Assembly (NCBI GenBank): GCA_035497735.1
Contig: DATJCX010000004.1
Span: forward strand, 1-64,000
Direction of reading: 5' to 3'
Length of the DNA: 64,000 nt
Origin: Brumimicrobium sp035497735
GTDB taxonomy: Bacteria > Bacteroidota > Bacteroidia > Flavobacteriales_D > Crocinitomicaceae
Position 1 is the first letter of the stretch. The number at the start of each line of letters is the position of its first letter. Positions 55,231 through 63,755 of the stretch are shown in pieces. The notes below the pieces were generated by a model. The model was given only the letters and a program-made list of their open reading frames with translations. It did not search any database and was not told where the DNA came from. The position numbers were made by a program, and so were the translations under genes.

Positions 55231-55896
55231 ATGACTATAATAGACTTCGATACATATTTGCAAAAAACAGAGATTCTAGAGCTTGAGCATCAAAGTACGC
55301 TCGAACTTATAGCTGATGTAGATACTTCTTTGAGTAAGAAGGAACAAGCTGTGACACTTTACTATAAAGTGAGAGATATGTTTATATATGATCCTTATCA
55401 TTTGGACTTGCGAACAGAGTTTCTGAAATCTAGCCATATCCTTACCAAACGAAGAGCGTGGTGTGTTGAGAAAGCAATCGTTTTAGCAACTGGACTACGT
55501 GCTTTAGGTATTCCTACAAAACTAGGCTATGGAATTGTGGTGAATCATATCGGTGTAGAAAAGTTAATAGAAAAACTAAAGCGAGAAGAAATTGTCTTTC
55601 ATGGTTATGTTTCTGCATATATAGATGGGAAATGGGTGAAGACCACACCAGCGTTTGATAAAGGTATATGTAGAATGATAGGAGTGGAGCCTTTGGAGTG
55701 GGATGGTGAAAATGATGCTATGCTTCATGCCTTTCAAGGGGAAGAAGTATTCATGGAATACAAACATTATTACGGAGAATTTGCCGATGTTCCTGTTGCC
55801 CTAATGAATGCTGAAATGGAAAAATATTATCCACATTTATTTGAAGAAGAACACAATTCCAGAAGGTTTTCCTTCTTTCACCTAAAAAGTAAATAG
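55231..55896 (+). CDS. Transglutaminase-like cysteine protease-fold protein
   Basis: A 221-residue cytosolic protein of the transglutaminase-like superfamily. The catalytic triad is visible: Cys78 in RAWCVEKAIVLATGLRALGI, His in FHGYVSAYIDGKWVK, and Asp in TPAFD. Such domains hydrolyse or cross-link amide bonds; many bacterial ones are peptidases. I choose the ATG at 55231 (MTIIDFDTYLQ), since TATCTTCG at 55219-55226 is one base off the -7 consensus and lies in the 11-codon extension. The SRAP gene starts three bases after its stop. Confidence 0.82.
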   Translation: MTIIDFDTYLQKTEILELEHQSTLELIADVDTSLSKKEQAVTLYYKVRDMFIYDPYHLDLRTEFLKSSHILTKRRAWCVEKAIVLATGLRALGIPTKLGYGIVVNHIGVEKLIEKLKREEIVFHGYVSAYIDGKWVKTTPAFDKGICRMIGVEPLEWDGENDAMLHAFQGEEVFMEYKHYYGEFADVPVALMNAEMEKYYPHLFEEEHNSRRFSFFHLKSK

Positions 55897-55899
55897 AAG

Positions 55900-56529
55900 A
55901 TGTGTTACAGTGTTCAACAAAAAGCAACAATTAAAGAGTTAACAGAGAAATTTAATGCTGGATTTCAGTTGCCACAACTTTATTCGCCAAAGGATATCAT
56001 AAATGGTTTTGACTTTCCGTTGCTTCCCGTTTTAACGACAGCAGATACAACTATGTTTCAGTTTATGAATTGGGGATTGATTCCTCACTGGGCAAAAGAT
56101 GCTGAAATTCGAAAGAATACGCTCAATGCAAAGCTAGAGACAATAGAAGAGGTATCTTCTTTTAAAGATGTAGTGGAAAACAGATGCATTCTTCCTGTAA
56201 CTGGATTTTACGAATGGAAATGGTTAGATAGTAAGGGGAAGAGAAAGGAGAAGTATATCATTCAAACAGAAGATAAGGTTTTTGGATTAGCTGGTTTACA
56301 TAGTAAGTGGATGAATCCGAAGAATGGAGAAATAGTGGAGTCTTTTTCATTGCTAACGACGGCTGCAAATGAGATCATGGCAGAAATTCACAATATCAAG
56401 AAACGAATGCCTTTGATTATGGATGCTGATCAATCTATAATATGGCTAAAAAAGGGGAATATCAACTTAAATCATCAACTTAAACCTTCTTGTATAGAAA
56501 GTGACGGACAATTTGACCTATTCGGATAA
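55900..56529 (+). CDS. SOS response-associated peptidase (SRAP/HMCES family)
   Basis: The family forms a protective thiazolidine link between the N-terminal cysteine and abasic sites in single-stranded DNA. Cys2 is present (MCYSV), exposed after Met removal. Other conserved parts are the NTLNAKLETI segment (usually NARxET), GFYEWKW with the active-site Glu, FGLAGLHSKW, and the HNIKKRMPLIM segment with the conserved His. The length, 209 residues, fits. It is transcribed with the transglutaminase-like gene ahead of it. I see no LexA-type box. Confidence 0.92.
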   Translation: MCYSVQQKATIKELTEKFNAGFQLPQLYSPKDIINGFDFPLLPVLTTADTTMFQFMNWGLIPHWAKDAEIRKNTLNAKLETIEEVSSFKDVVENRCILPVTGFYEWKWLDSKGKRKEKYIIQTEDKVFGLAGLHSKWMNPKNGEIVESFSLLTTAANEIMAEIHNIKKRMPLIMDADQSIIWLKKGNINLNHQLKPSCIESDGQFDLFG

Positions 56530-56611
56530 GAAATTGACTTAATCCACGTTAGTTCCTTGAGAACTTAATTATATTTATGCACACATTAAATAAAACCTAA
56601 AAACTATTGAT

Positions 56612-57265
56612 TTGAAAAAGGCGCCAAAGAAAAGAAGAAGACTATTACTGATTATTCCGATTTTGGGGTTTATACTTCCTTTTGCACTTGCCTATTTCTC
56701 CAATGCTATTATAATTTCTAATTCTCAAGGGAAGACTTTTAATACTGTAAAGGAGATGCCGCATAATCGTGTAGGAGTTTTACTTGGCACTTCTAAGTAT
56801 TATGTTAAGGGAGGAATCAATTTGTATTTTAAGTACAGAGTTGAAGCCGCAGCTAGATTGTATAAGAGCGGAAAGATAGATTATATCTTAGTAAGTGGTG
56901 ATAACAGTACGCTTTCTTATAATGAGCCTAGAGAAATGCGAAAAGAACTTATCAAGTTAGGCGTCCCAGAAGATAAAATTGTACTGGACTTCGCTGGTTT
57001 TAGAACATTAGACTCTGTTGTACGTGCAAGTAAAGTTTTTAGGCAAAATAAATACACCGTTATCTCTCAACGTTTCCATAATGAAAGAGCTATTTATCTA
57101 GCACAAAAATATGGATTAGATGTGGTTGGCTACAACGCCAAAGACGTAGACAAAAATCAAGGAGTTAAAACTAAGATAAGAGAGTACTTTGCGAGAACAA
57201 AAGCCATCTTGGACGTTTTATTTCACGTAAAACCAAAGTTTCTGGGAGAGGAAATAGATATTTAA
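56612..57265 (+). CDS. SanA/YdcF-like membrane protein (DUF218)
   Basis: A 217-residue protein with a basic N terminus, one membrane helix (about 10-29) and a DUF218 domain outside: VGVLLGTSKYYVKGGINLYFKYRVEAA, ILVSGDN, and ISQRFHNERAIYLAQKYGLDVVGY. SanA of E. coli helps the envelope exclude vancomycin; the chemistry of the family is unknown. The start is a TTG (56612); no ATG is in frame upstream. TATATTTA about 40 bases upstream is one base off the -7 consensus. Confidence 0.85.
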   Translation: MKKAPKKRRRLLLIIPILGFILPFALAYFSNAIIISNSQGKTFNTVKEMPHNRVGVLLGTSKYYVKGGINLYFKYRVEAAARLYKSGKIDYILVSGDNSTLSYNEPREMRKELIKLGVPEDKIVLDFAGFRTLDSVVRASKVFRQNKYTVISQRFHNERAIYLAQKYGLDVVGYNAKDVDKNQGVKTKIREYFARTKAILDVLFHVKPKFLGEEIDI

Positions 57266-57580
57266 TTTCCAAAAAACAAACATACTTGGAATTTATTTCA
57301 ATTGGTTTATCCAGTTTTTATAACCGAAATCTACTCGAAAAACATTGTAATCTAGACTTAGCGGGGTAAAGTGGAACCTTATAAAAACGCGAAAGGGATT
57401 GAACAGGCGTTCTTTCCCTCTCGCTATCAACCTAACCACCTAAATCGGTATAAATTTAATAATAAATTGATACTGACAACATGTTTTAACACTTTTTTTA
57501 TTGTTTATTTTAAATAGAACTATAAGTAGTTGGGCGACTTTCGCTGAATATGTTTAAATTTGAGAAAAAAAACATTTTAT
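57266..57580. promoter_or_regulatory. Gap with the promoter of the S9 peptidase gene
   Basis: The 315-base gap contains a full Bacteroidetes-type promoter: TTG at 57530-57532, 22 bases, TAAATTTG at 57555-57562, then 18 bases to the ATG. I find no gene or clear terminator in the rest. Confidence 0.65.
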
Positions 57581-60001
57581 ATGAGGAATCTATTAATTCT
57601 ATTATCAATGGTTATAGCAGGGTACAGTTACGGACAAGAAAACATAACTTTTCAAAAACCTTCTGAAGAAATTTTGAAGTTGGCGGATTTCCAAAGACCA
57701 CCATCTGTATTCATGGACAGTAAAAAGGAAACGCTTATTTTCGTTTATCGCGCTACTTACAAAACCTTAGAAGAACTGAACCAAGAAGATTTAAAGTTAG
57801 CTGGTTTGAGAATTGATCCAAAGACGAATATTTCAAGTACTATTTCTTTTGTGAATGGTCTGAAAGTGAAAAGGAAATCAGATAAGGTAGAACAAACACC
57901 TAAAGGTTTACCAGAAAACCTGAAATTAGCTCATTTTGGTCTTTCTCCTAATGAAAAATACTTGTCGTTCACAAATACGGTAGCAAATGGTGTTGAACTA
58001 TGGATAGTAGATCTAACTAGTTTGAACGCTAAGAAAATAAGTACAAACTTTCTGAATGCAAACATGGGGAATCCATATGTATGGCTAAAAGACTCTAAGA
58101 CTTTAGTTGCACAAGTATTGCCTAAGGATAAAGGAGGATTAAAGAATAAGAAAGAAGATTTACCATCAGGACCAACAATCAGTGTGAGTACTGGAGAAGT
58201 ATCTCAAAATAGAACTTACCAAGATATGTTGAAAAATCTATTGGACGAAGAGAACTTTGTAACACTAGGAACTTCCGAGTTGGTAAAGATAGACTTAAAT
58301 GGAAACCAAAGCTTATTTGCTGAAAAAGCAATTTATTCGGAAATATCAGTTTCTCCGAATGGGGAGTATATTTTAATCAGTACGATTCATAAACCATTTT
58401 CATACATGGTACCTTACTATAGATTCCCGATGAAGGAAGTGGTATATAGTGTAGGGGGAGAATTGATAAAAGAAGTAAATGATGTTCCGCTGAATGAAAT
58501 TCTACCAAAAGGTTTCTCTTCTGTTCGTAAGGGGAAAAGAAATATGACATGGAGAGCTGATGCACCAGCAACACTTTACTATGTTGAGGCATTAGATGAA
58601 GGAGACCAATCGGTTGAAGTTGCTCATAGAGATGAGGTTTTCTTATGGGAAGCACCATTTGCTACTTCGCCAAAATCAATTTTTAAGACGGTTAATAGAT
58701 ATAGCGGTATTACCTGGGGGAATGAGGAGAATGCTTTTGTTACAGAGTTCTGGTATGATACAAGAAACATAAAACAGCATTGGTTGAATCCTAAAACTGG
58801 AGAGTCTAAATTATTTTCTGATAGAAATTATCAAGATATTTATAGTAATCCAGGAAGCTTCCATACTGTTAAGAATGAATATGCGCGAAATGTTGTCGAA
58901 ATTATAGGTAACAAAGCACATTTGATAGGAGAGGGTTATACCAAAGAAGGACAATTTCCATTTATAGATGAGCTAGATTTAAAAACATTAAAATCAAAAC
59001 GTCTATATACTGTTAAAACGACAACTAAGAAGGAAGACGTAATTGACATTCTTGATATTAAGAAGGGAAACATCCTGGTGTTGGTGCAATCTCCTTCAGA
59101 GTATCCCAATTATTTCGTTAGAAACATAAAATCTAATAAAAGTACAGCACTTACGAATTTCGAAAATCCATTTAAAGGAATTAAAGATGTTCACAAAGAA
59201 GTAATTCAATATAAGAGAGAAGACGGTGTTCAATTATCTGGTACACTTTACTTACCTGCTGGTTATGATAGAAAGGCGAAAACAGAGAAACTTCCCTTAT
59301 TGATTTGGGCTTATCCAACAGAATATAAAGACAAGGCAACTGCGGGAATGAGTAAACAGAATCCAAACTCATTTACTTATCCATATTACGGTTCATTTGT
59401 GTACTGGGTAGCAAAGGGGTATGCTGTACTTGATGATGCTTCTTTCCCTATCGTAGGAGAAGGAGACAATGAGCCAAATGACAATTTCATCGAGCAGTTG
59501 GTAGCAAATGGAAAAGCAGCTATTGATGCAGTTGATAATTTAGGTTTTATCGATAGAAGTAGAGTAGGAGTTGGAGGACATTCTTATGGAGCGTTTATGA
59601 CAGCCAATTTACTGTCTCATTCTGACTTATTTGCTTGTGGAATTGCAAGAAGTGGTGCTTATAATAGAACGTTAACGCCTTTTGGCTTCCAAAGTGAGCA
59701 AAGAAACTATTGGGATAATCCAGATTTGTACAATACCATGTCGCCCTTTATGAATGCTGATAAGATGAAAACTCCAATGTTGTTAGTTCACGGAGAGGAA
59801 GATAATAACAGTGGAACATATACAGAGCAAACAAAACGTTACTTCGATGCTTTAAAGAATTTAGGAGCGCCAGTTCGTATGGTTTTATTGCCGAAGGAAT
59901 CACATGGATATGTAGCAAGAGAGAATATCCTTCACCTACTTTGGGAACAAGATGTGTTCTTAGAGAAGTATTTAAAAGGTGAAAAAGGTAAAAAAGATTA
60001 A
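57581..60001 (+). CDS. Exported S9-family (prolyl oligopeptidase-like) serine peptidase
   Basis: An 806-residue exported peptidase. The signal peptide covers residues 1-18 (ending SYGQ). The middle is a beta-propeller-like domain (about 50-540) and the C-terminal 270 residues form an alpha/beta-hydrolase. The catalytic triad is Ser668 in GGHSYGAFM, Asp in HGEEDNN, and His in ESHGYVARE. The arrangement fits dipeptidyl- or acylaminoacyl-peptidases of periplasmic peptide catabolism. I use the ATG at 57581: a TTG seven codons earlier overlaps the -7 box TAAATTTG. Its mRNA ends in a strong terminator. Confidence 0.93.
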   Translation: MRNLLILLSMVIAGYSYGQENITFQKPSEEILKLADFQRPPSVFMDSKKETLIFVYRATYKTLEELNQEDLKLAGLRIDPKTNISSTISFVNGLKVKRKSDKVEQTPKGLPENLKLAHFGLSPNEKYLSFTNTVANGVELWIVDLTSLNAKKISTNFLNANMGNPYVWLKDSKTLVAQVLPKDKGGLKNKKEDLPSGPTISVSTGEVSQNRTYQDMLKNLLDEENFVTLGTSELVKIDLNGNQSLFAEKAIYSEISVSPNGEYILISTIHKPFSYMVPYYRFPMKEVVYSVGGELIKEVNDVPLNEILPKGFSSVRKGKRNMTWRADAPATLYYVEALDEGDQSVEVAHRDEVFLWEAPFATSPKSIFKTVNRYSGITWGNEENAFVTEFWYDTRNIKQHWLNPKTGESKLFSDRNYQDIYSNPGSFHTVKNEYARNVVEIIGNKAHLIGEGYTKEGQFPFIDELDLKTLKSKRLYTVKTTTKKEDVIDILDIKKGNILVLVQSPSEYPNYFVRNIKSNKSTALTNFENPFKGIKDVHKEVIQYKREDGVQLSGTLYLPAGYDRKAKTEKLPLLIWAYPTEYKDKATAGMSKQNPNSFTYPYYGSFVYWVAKGYAVLDDASFPIVGEGDNEPNDNFIEQLVANGKAAIDAVDNLGFIDRSRVGVGGHSYGAFMTANLLSHSDLFACGIARSGAYNRTLTPFGFQSEQRNYWDNPDLYNTMSPFMNADKMKTPMLLVHGEEDNNSGTYTEQTKRYFDALKNLGAPVRMVLLPKESHGYVARENILHLLWEQDVFLEKYLKGEKGKKD

Positions 60002-60028
60002 TTCGTTTAGAGAAAATTAAGATTTTTT

Positions 60029-60057
60029 AAGGGGAATTTAGGTTCCCCTTTTTTATT
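60029..60057. terminator. Terminator between the S9 peptidase and TIGR02757 genes
   Basis: AAGGGGAA (60029-60036) pairs with TTCCCCTT (60043-60050) around a 6-base loop and is followed by a T-rich run. A As precede it, so it may also serve the convergent gene on the minus strand. Confidence 0.85.
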
Positions 60058-60066
60058 ATAATTGTT

Positions 60067-60870
60067 TTACTGTAGATGTTCAAAGATTTCCTTTAACTCA
60101 CCACTTTCTCCCAAACCAAATAATGCAAAGTCATACCTTGCCGGGTCATTCGGGTCTAGTTTTCGAAGATTGTCCATCAATTCATCCAAGGCCTTCCAAT
60201 CGTCTTGCTTTCTTGTAATAAGTCCAAGTGCTCTGGCAACTGTACTTGTGTGAATGTCCAGAGGAATATATAATTCATGCATAGCAATCTTATCCCATAT
60301 TCCAAAATCAACACCGTTCTCATCTTTTCTAACCATCCAACGTAAAAACATGTTGATTCTCTTAGCTGCTGAACCTTTTGCAGGATTGGCAATGTGTTTT
60401 TCACTTCTTGCTTCGTGTGGAACTTTCATGAACTCATTGCGGAAATTGATGATTCTATTTTTTATTCCACTTTCCCCCGGTTTTAAGTAAAACCAGTCTT
60501 CAAGGGAGTCGTATTCGTTGTAACATTGTTGTAGTCCACGGAAAATAAAGTCTAAATCCGTTGTGTTGAAAGTACGGTGTGTAAAAGCCTTTTCTCCCAA
60601 CATACCTGGCTCGTAAGCCAAAACAAAGTTGAATGGGTCGTTGTCCATAATGTCAAGCAACTTCTCGCCATTATCGATGATCATTTTTCTTTTCCCCCAA
60701 GCGATAAGTGCAATGATAAAAGCAACTATCTCTCTGTCTTGTTTTCTTCTAAATCGATGAGGTAGAAGAATGGGGTCTGATTTGATAAAGTTTAGCATGT
60801 TATACTGAACAGCTTTTGCATTCAGTAACAGTTTTACCTCTTCAGGATTAAGTTTATATGAATTTTCCAT
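60067..60870 (-). CDS. TIGR02757/DUF2400 family protein
   Basis: A 267-residue conserved protein of unknown function. Family features are the basic PHRFRRKQDREIVAFI segment, AFTHRTFNTTDLDFIFRGL, the ANPAKGSAAKRINMFLRWMVR segment, and the later LDIHTSTVARALGL and DPNDPARYDFALFGLG motifs. The helical pattern resembles HhH-GPD DNA glycosylases, but I cannot confirm catalytic residues. Its start overlaps the ABC-ATPase gene by 17 bases, so the two are translated together. Confidence 0.9.
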   Translation of the reverse strand: MENSYKLNPEEVKLLLNAKAVQYNMLNFIKSDPILLPHRFRRKQDREIVAFIIALIAWGKRKMIIDNGEKLLDIMDNDPFNFVLAYEPGMLGEKAFTHRTFNTTDLDFIFRGLQQCYNEYDSLEDWFYLKPGESGIKNRIINFRNEFMKVPHEARSEKHIANPAKGSAAKRINMFLRWMVRKDENGVDFGIWDKIAMHELYIPLDIHTSTVARALGLITRKQDDWKALDELMDNLRKLDPNDPARYDFALFGLGESGELKEIFEHLQ

Positions 60871-61504
60871 CGGCCATTTCTAATTTTCGGTCGGATATAT
60901 CTGCTAAATTTGTGTTGTGGGTAACAATGATGAAGGTTTGCCCAAAATCTTCTCTTAGTTTAAAGAAAAGTTGGTGTAATTCTTCTGAATTTTTGGTGTC
61001 TAAATTCCCTGAAGGTTCATCTGCTAGAATTACTTTCGGACCATTGATTAAGGCACGTGCTACCGCTACTCGTTGTTGCTCTCCTCCAGAAAGGGCTGAA
61101 GGTTTATGTGAGTCTCGATTCCTTAAATTCAAGAAAGAGAATAAGTCCTTGGCACGTTTTTCCGCTTCTTGTTTATTATCGCCTCTAATAAGTGCTGGTA
61201 ATATGGCGTTTTCTAAAGCAGAAAATTCTGGCAATAGTTGGTGGAATTGAAAAACAAAGCCAACAGATTCATTTCTGAATTTAGCCAATTGTTTTTGAGA
61301 CATTTTAAAAGGTTCTTGTTCGCCAACGCGGTAAGATCCAGCATCGGGTCGCTCCAATGTTCCAAGTATCTGAAGTAGGGTTGTTTTACCCGCTCCAGAA
61401 GCACCAACAATGGAAATTAATTCTCCTTTTTTTACGGTAATGTCTATGCCTTTTAAGATCTCAACGTTTCCGTATGATTTTGTGATATTTTTTGCTTCAA
61501 TCAT
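60854..61504 (-). CDS. ABC transporter ATP-binding protein, LolD type
   Basis: A 216-residue ATPase of the MacB/LolD group, which drives lipoprotein release or other mechanotransmission at the inner membrane. Walker A GASGAGKT (34-41), the Q-loop FVFQFHQLLPEF, the signature LSGGEQQRVAVARAL, Walker B VILADEPSGNLD and the H-loop IVTHNTNLA are complete. The permease partner is not adjacent. It could be LolD serving LolC/E elsewhere, or FtsE-like; I favour LolD because of the FHxLLPEF segment. Confidence 0.88.
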   Translation of the reverse strand: MIEAKNITKSYGNVEILKGIDITVKKGELISIVGASGAGKTTLLQILGTLERPDAGSYRVGEQEPFKMSQKQLAKFRNESVGFVFQFHQLLPEFSALENAILPALIRGDNKQEAEKRAKDLFSFLNLRNRDSHKPSALSGGEQQRVAVARALINGPKVILADEPSGNLDTKNSEELHQLFFKLREDFGQTFIIVTHNTNLADISDRKLEMADGKFI

Positions 61505-61637
61505 TTCACCACGAAATTAGCAATTATTTTTAAAAATTCATTTGATTATCTATGAACAAATTATAGACCTGTATTGTTATGAGGTCCATATATTTTTGTT
61601 TTATATCTAAATGAAAAGCACTAATTCATTATTTGTT

Positions 61638-61668
61638 TTGACTTTCAAACTAAAAATGTTTAAATTTG
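61638..61668 (+). promoter_or_regulatory. Promoter of the M50 protease-Smr operon
   Basis: TTG (61638-61640), 20 bases, TAAATTTG (61661-61668): a full match to the Bacteroidetes promoter. It ends 10 bases before the ATG at 61679, so the mRNA leader would be only a few bases. Confidence 0.75.
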
Positions 61669-61678
61669 TTAGTATAAT

Positions 61679-62629
61679 ATGGAAAACATCGATCATCAAT
61701 ATCCTCAAAAACCAACTCTTCTAAAGCGAAAGAGTAAAAGGCACATTTCAATTACAATCATGTCGATTGTGTTGTTTGCCCTTACATTCTCTTTAATTAT
61801 CAATGATTATTATTTGATTTTTTTGCTTTTAGGTGTGTTGCTGTTTCATGAATTGGGACATTTCTTGTTGATGAAGTTGTTTAATTATGAAGAATTAAAC
61901 ATGCTTTTCATTCCATTTATGGGGGCGATGGTTTCTGGAAGAAAGAAGAAGTATTCTCAAGTTGAGAGTGCCTTAATGATTATTGCTGGACCTTTACCTG
62001 GAATTCTTCTCGGTGCTTCTTTGTTGATATATAACTGGTTGCCAGCTGAAGCACTTTCTATTCAAGTTGGTGTTCTGTTGATAATCTTAAATGTCATGAA
62101 TTTGGCTCCTATAGAACCATTGGATGGCGGGAAATTGGTCCGAGTGCTGTTCTTTAATAAGTTTGAACTGGCACAATTGATTTTTTCAGTAATCTCTTCT
62201 TTAGCTATCATGGGAATCGGTATTTACTTCAATTCTATTGTTCTTACTATTTTCGGTTTCCTACTAGGATTTAGAATAAAAGGAAAGCATAAAATGTATT
62301 TAATCCGCAAGGATATGGAGGAGGAAGGAATTAATTATGAGTCGAATTATGAAGACTTATCCAACAAAGCATTCTCGAAAATAAAAAATATACTAATCGA
62401 ACATACTCCGGTTTTAAAAGACCTTGAAGAATACGAAGAAGCAGAAAAGTATGGACATTTAATGGCGAAGCAAGTGGACGGAGTTTTGTATCCGCCAATG
62501 AAAAAAGACGCTTCTATTTGGTTTAAAATTTTCATGCTGCTTCTATGGGGTGGTGGAATTTTTATTTCAATTTATGCTATTATCAATAAAGATATTAATT
62601 CAATAGTCAATGCGTTTCAAAATAGGTGA
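61679..62629 (+). CDS. M50-family (site-2-type) membrane metalloprotease
   Basis: A 316-residue integral membrane protease. The zinc motif HELGH is at residues 57-61 inside a membrane helix, and the third ligand region LAPIEPLDGGKLV (the NPxDG-like motif) follows near 140-152. About six membrane helices are visible, including one at the C terminus, with a charged cytosolic region between about 200 and 285 (DMEEEGINYESNYED; EEYEEAEKYGHLM). No PDZ domain is present. Substrate unknown. The Smr gene overlaps its 3' end by 20 bases. Confidence 0.87.
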   Translation: MENIDHQYPQKPTLLKRKSKRHISITIMSIVLFALTFSLIINDYYLIFLLLGVLLFHELGHFLLMKLFNYEELNMLFIPFMGAMVSGRKKKYSQVESALMIIAGPLPGILLGASLLIYNWLPAEALSIQVGVLLIILNVMNLAPIEPLDGGKLVRVLFFNKFELAQLIFSVISSLAIMGIGIYFNSIVLTIFGFLLGFRIKGKHKMYLIRKDMEEEGINYESNYEDLSNKAFSKIKNILIEHTPVLKDLEEYEEAEKYGHLMAKQVDGVLYPPMKKDASIWFKIFMLLLWGGGIFISIYAIINKDINSIVNAFQNR

Positions 62630-63149
62630 GAAGGTAACATTCATGCATGAATCGGGTTATGGTGTTGTACTTTCTTATAAAGATGCCAACTGTGTAATTG
62701 TAGAAGATGAATCGGGATTCGATAGAGAGTTTCTTGAAAATGAATTGGTGAAAATTCTTGGAGATCATTCCGGAGCAATTGCCAATAGTTATGACAAAGA
62801 TGGTTATGAAATGCCTGATAATTACGGTCAAACTAGTCCTAGAGGATTAACGAAAAGTAAGGACTTTTGGGAAATCGACTTACATTCTCACATGATAATG
62901 GATTCTGAACGCGGTTTATCCAATGGACAGATCCTTACGAGACAACTTTACGAGTTTAAACGTTCTTTTAAAGAAGCGAAAATGAACTTAATACGCAAGT
63001 TAATTGTTATACATGGAGTAGGTGAAGGTGTTCTTAAAACAGAAATAAGAGAATACCTTGCTGGACAAGTAGGAATCGAGTTTTATGACGCTAGTTTTCG
63101 AGAATATGGAAAAGGCGCAACAGAAATTCGTATCTATTATAAACAGTAG
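62610..63149 (+). CDS. Smr-domain protein with N-terminal beta domain (DUF2027-like)
   Basis: A 179-residue protein. The N-terminal 50 residues (FKIGEKVTFMHESGYGVVLSY) form a small SH3/KOW-like beta domain as in DUF2027 proteins. The C-terminal 90 residues are an Smr domain: DLHSHMI at about 90-96, then LIVIHGVGEGVLKTEIREYL and the final EIRIYYK strand. Smr domains are nucleases acting on nucleic acids in repair or ribosome rescue, and occur at the end of MutS2. It is read from within the end of the M50 gene (20-base overlap). Confidence 0.88.
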   Translation: MRFKIGEKVTFMHESGYGVVLSYKDANCVIVEDESGFDREFLENELVKILGDHSGAIANSYDKDGYEMPDNYGQTSPRGLTKSKDFWEIDLHSHMIMDSERGLSNGQILTRQLYEFKRSFKEAKMNLIRKLIVIHGVGEGVLKTEIREYLAGQVGIEFYDASFREYGKGATEIRIYYKQ

Positions 63150-63169
63150 GAAAGTAAAAATATTAAACC

Positions 63170-63183
63170 CAACCACGTGGTTG
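63170..63183. promoter_or_regulatory. Perfect 14-bp palindrome upstream of the peroxidase gene
   Basis: CAACCACGTGGTTG lies in the 53-base gap between the Smr and glutathione peroxidase genes, 19 bases before the ATG. It may be an operator for a dimeric regulator; a tiny hairpin is the alternative. No T run follows. Confidence 0.4.
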
Positions 63184-63202
63184 AAAATTAAAAAAGAAAC
63201 GT

Positions 63203-63742
63203 ATGAAAGCAGTATTATTAAGCATTAGTATTTTATTAACAACATTCGCAATGGCACAAAATCACTCAATTTACGATTACGAAATTGAGACAATCGATGG
63301 GAAAACCATTAGTATGTCACAGTTTAAAGGGAAGAAAATTATGATAGTGAATACGGCATCAAAATGCGGCTTCACACCTCAGTATGAACAATTACAGGCA
63401 CTTTATGCTGAGTATAAAGATCAAAACTTTGTTATTATTGGATTTCCAGCAAATGACTTTTTAAAGCAAGAACCTGGTTCAAATGAGGAAATCGCTGCTT
63501 TTTGTCAAAAGAATTATGGAGTAGATTTCCCAATGATGGCAAAAATTAGCGTGAAAGGTAAAGAAATGGCGCCTATATATGAGTGGTTAACTTCTAAAGA
63601 GTTAAACGGTAAGGCCGACAGTTCAGTAAAATGGAATTTCCAGAAATACTTGATTGGAACAGATGGTAAACTTGAGGAAATGTATTACTCTAAAGTTGCG
63701 CCAAACGATGCAGTTATTATCGACTGGATTAAGAAGAAATAA
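63203..63742 (+). CDS. Exported glutathione peroxidase family protein (thiol peroxidase)
   Basis: A 179-residue GPx-fold enzyme that reduces hydrogen or lipid peroxides. It carries a signal peptide (1-18, ending AMAQ), so it acts outside the cytosol. Catalytic Cys55 lies in NTASKCGFTPQY; the Gln (in GFPANDFLKQEPGS-type context) and Trp (VKWNFQKYLI) of the catalytic tetrad follow. The Cys form means it likely uses thioredoxin-like proteins instead of glutathione. No selenocysteine codon is involved. A 14-bp palindrome lies just upstream. Confidence 0.93.
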   Translation: MKAVLLSISILLTTFAMAQNHSIYDYEIETIDGKTISMSQFKGKKIMIVNTASKCGFTPQYEQLQALYAEYKDQNFVIIGFPANDFLKQEPGSNEEIAAFCQKNYGVDFPMMAKISVKGKEMAPIYEWLTSKELNGKADSSVKWNFQKYLIGTDGKLEEMYYSKVAPNDAVIIDWIKKK

Positions 63743-63755
63743 GCAATTATTATCC

